A stretch of 64,000 nt of DNA, from contig CAMAFY010000012.1 in NCBI GenBank assembly GCA_945833885.1, positions 1 through 64,000 on the forward strand, read 5' to 3'. This document shows positions 62,918 through 64,000 of this stretch, one piece after another. This DNA is from an uncultured Bacteroidales bacterium (GTDB lineage: Bacteria > Bacteroidota > Bacteroidia > Bacteroidales > Bacteroidaceae). The notes under the pieces were generated by a model, which saw only the letters and a program-made list of their open reading frames with translations, searched no databases and was not told the origin of the DNA. A program made the position numbers and the translations under genes. Position 1 is the stretch's first letter. Every line of letters starts with the position of its first letter.

Positions 62918-64000
62918 CTAATTGTCGTAAACGCGGACTTCGTCGAGGAAGAACCATGCGGGGTATCCCACACCGTAGTGCCAATCGGGGCAAAGTCCGA
63001 GACTTTCAATGTGGATGCGTATATAGCGTGCCTTTGTCTGCGCGTCGTTGCGCGTCACTTCTGCCGCCACAAACTTGACTTTTCCGTCGCGGTCCTCGGC
63101 AAAATCGTGGCGTCCGAAGGGTCGCCAGGGCAGGTTTTCCAGACTTCCGCAGTCCTGGACATCGGTGGCGGTGTGGTATTCCACGCTCTTTGGCAGCAGA
63201 ATCCACGCCCCTAACTGGTGGAGGAAGTCGGTGGAGATGGTGGTGATGTCGCGGTCTTGCCCGAGGTCTATCACGATGTCGGCGTTCCTTCCGCACCATC
63301 CTACCCAACTTTCCACGTAGGTTGTGCCGCCGTACAGCCCGTCGGTCAGCGCCGTTTCTGCGATGGGTTGGTATCGGGCATCAGGGGCTCCGCTCGGCGA
63401 TGTCGGCGTTGTCCCCGGAATGCTCTCAGCAGCCTTGCGGTCGTCGGCGTTTTCCATGAAGTAAACCTTTGCCCCCAGTGCCAGGCTTTTCCGTTCCTGC
63501 GGCATGAAACGTTGGCGGTACAGGCGGCAATAGTCGGCGGGCGCGTTGTTGCGTTCGTTGAGGGTCTTCACGCCATATTCCGCGGTCCGCTGCTCGAAGA
63601 GCGCCAGTTGCTCGGCGATGTCCGGCTGTTGCTCGGCCGATGTGCGGGCGATTTCCAGTTTGCTGTATTGCAATGTCAGTCGCGAGAGACGCACATGTTG
63701 CAGGCGGATGGGGTCGTCTTTCACGGCTTCCTCGGCACGGTCAAAGAGTTCGTCGTACACCTTGATGAGTTGTGGCCGCAGCATGCCGTCCTTATGGCTG
63801 ATGGGACTGTCGTAAATCCACAGGTCGATGCCCGATGCCAGCAGTCCTCCCTGCATCACTTTCAGGTATTGGTAAATCCAGCGGTCGGCATTTCCGTAGT
63901 AGTCTTTCAGGAACTGCCGGGTCAGCATGTCGGTGTCGGCATCGGGATTCCACATCAGTTTGCTCAGCAGGTACGCCCTAAGTTCCGAGAAGTCGCCGCC
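62918..64000 (-). CDS. DUF4838/CBM-like protein, 5' end beyond the window
   Basis: The reading frame stays open to the window edge (upstream codons read GGDFSELRAYLLSKL before MWNPDADTD), so at least 360 C-terminal residues are present and the start is missing. ELRAYLLSKLMWNPDAD is a DUF4838 signature; members have a TIM-barrel-like N-terminus and accompany glycosidases. After a helical region the last 150 residues (LTDGLYGGTTYVESWVGWCGRNADIVIDLGQDRDITTISTDFLHQLGAWILLPKSVEY..FFLDEVRVYDN) look like an F5/8 type C (CBM32-like) sugar-binding domain. It heads the visible part of the glycosidase series. Confidence 0.8.
   Translation of the reverse strand, partial: GGDFSELRAYLLSKLMWNPDADTDMLTRQFLKDYYGNADRWIYQYLKVMQGGLLASGIDLWIYDSPISHKDGMLRPQLIKVYDELFDRAEEAVKDDPIRLQHVRLSRLTLQYSKLEIARTSAEQQPDIAEQLALFEQRTAEYGVKTLNERNNAPADYCRLYRQRFMPQERKSLALGAKVYFMENADDRKAAESIPGTTPTSPSGAPDARYQPIAETALTDGLYGGTTYVESWVGWCGRNADIVIDLGQDRDITTISTDFLHQLGAWILLPKSVEYHTATDVQDCGSLENLPWRPFGRHDFAEDRDGKVKFVAAEVTRNDAQTKARYIRIHIESLGLCPDWHYGVGYPAWFFLDEVRVYDN

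Noticed and set aside
1-64000. tRNA, rRNA or known riboswitch genes
   Set aside because: No T-arm GGTTCRANYCC with matching acceptor stem, rRNA stretch or recognised riboswitch core was noticed by eye; a tRNAscan/Rfam run would be needed to be certain.

Overview
The window comes from a Bacteroidales bacterium, plausibly Prevotellaceae or a relative. The evidence is a SusC/SusD pair, Bacteroidetes-specific proteins (GldH, PorT-like, DUF3276, DUF5606, a RicT/PSP1 protein, a HECLGH-type dipeptidyl peptidase III), repeated matches to the Bacteroidetes promoter consensus (TTTG, about 20 nt, TAnnTTTG), and few recognisable Shine-Dalgarno sites. No rRNA, tRNA, CRISPR array, phage or transposase gene was recognised.

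Layout. 0.3-9.4 kb (- strand): a probable iron/heme module of outer-membrane porin, imelysin lipoprotein, di-heme DUF1111 lipoprotein, ResB-CcsA cytochrome c synthase and, beyond a gap, a TonB-dependent receptor. 10-15.6 kb (- strand): an outer-membrane protein, an LtaS-type sulfatase-fold enzyme, pth, rplY and a PUR-domain protein. 15.9-23.9 kb (+): nusB, yajC, ybbR-like, coaE, dipeptidyl peptidase III, an S4-domain protein and manA. 25.1-30.3 kb: a SusC/SusD pair closed by two strong hairpins. 31-37 kb: ndk (-), then a VTC-type polyphosphate polymerase, a DUF4956 membrane protein, a DUF2490 barrel, a small protein resembling a secretion-system sorting domain and a DUF4353 protein. 37-43 kb: ricT, gldH, porT-like, two secreted proteins of unknown function and an alpha/beta hydrolase. 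43.8-52 kb: a 7TM-HD phosphohydrolase (-), ompH, murI, cysC, cysD (+), a DUF5606 protein and a ferredoxin-nitroreductase fusion (-). 52.8-64 kb (-): GH92, GH3, GH29, PNGase F-like, sialidase-like and a DUF4838 protein cut by the window edge. The last group reads as an N-glycan harvesting locus.

The most unusual feature is not a gene. At least twelve intergenic regions contain degenerate tandem arrays with the same unit length of 22 bp (or 44 bp dimers). Their sequences differ between loci, although about half share a core near GGAAAGTGCGGAACTTT. The arrays stay out of the coding sequences (at most touching a stop codon) and keep the 22-bp step through heavy sequence divergence. A second dispersed element, about 200 bp with 22-bp inverted ends, is seen at 51.9 kb, with a related stretch at 34.1 kb and two end relics.

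Starts were adjusted inward from the ORF track where signal peptides, family N-termini or promoter positions required it. All functional calls are from reading sequence and recalled family knowledge; no search was run.
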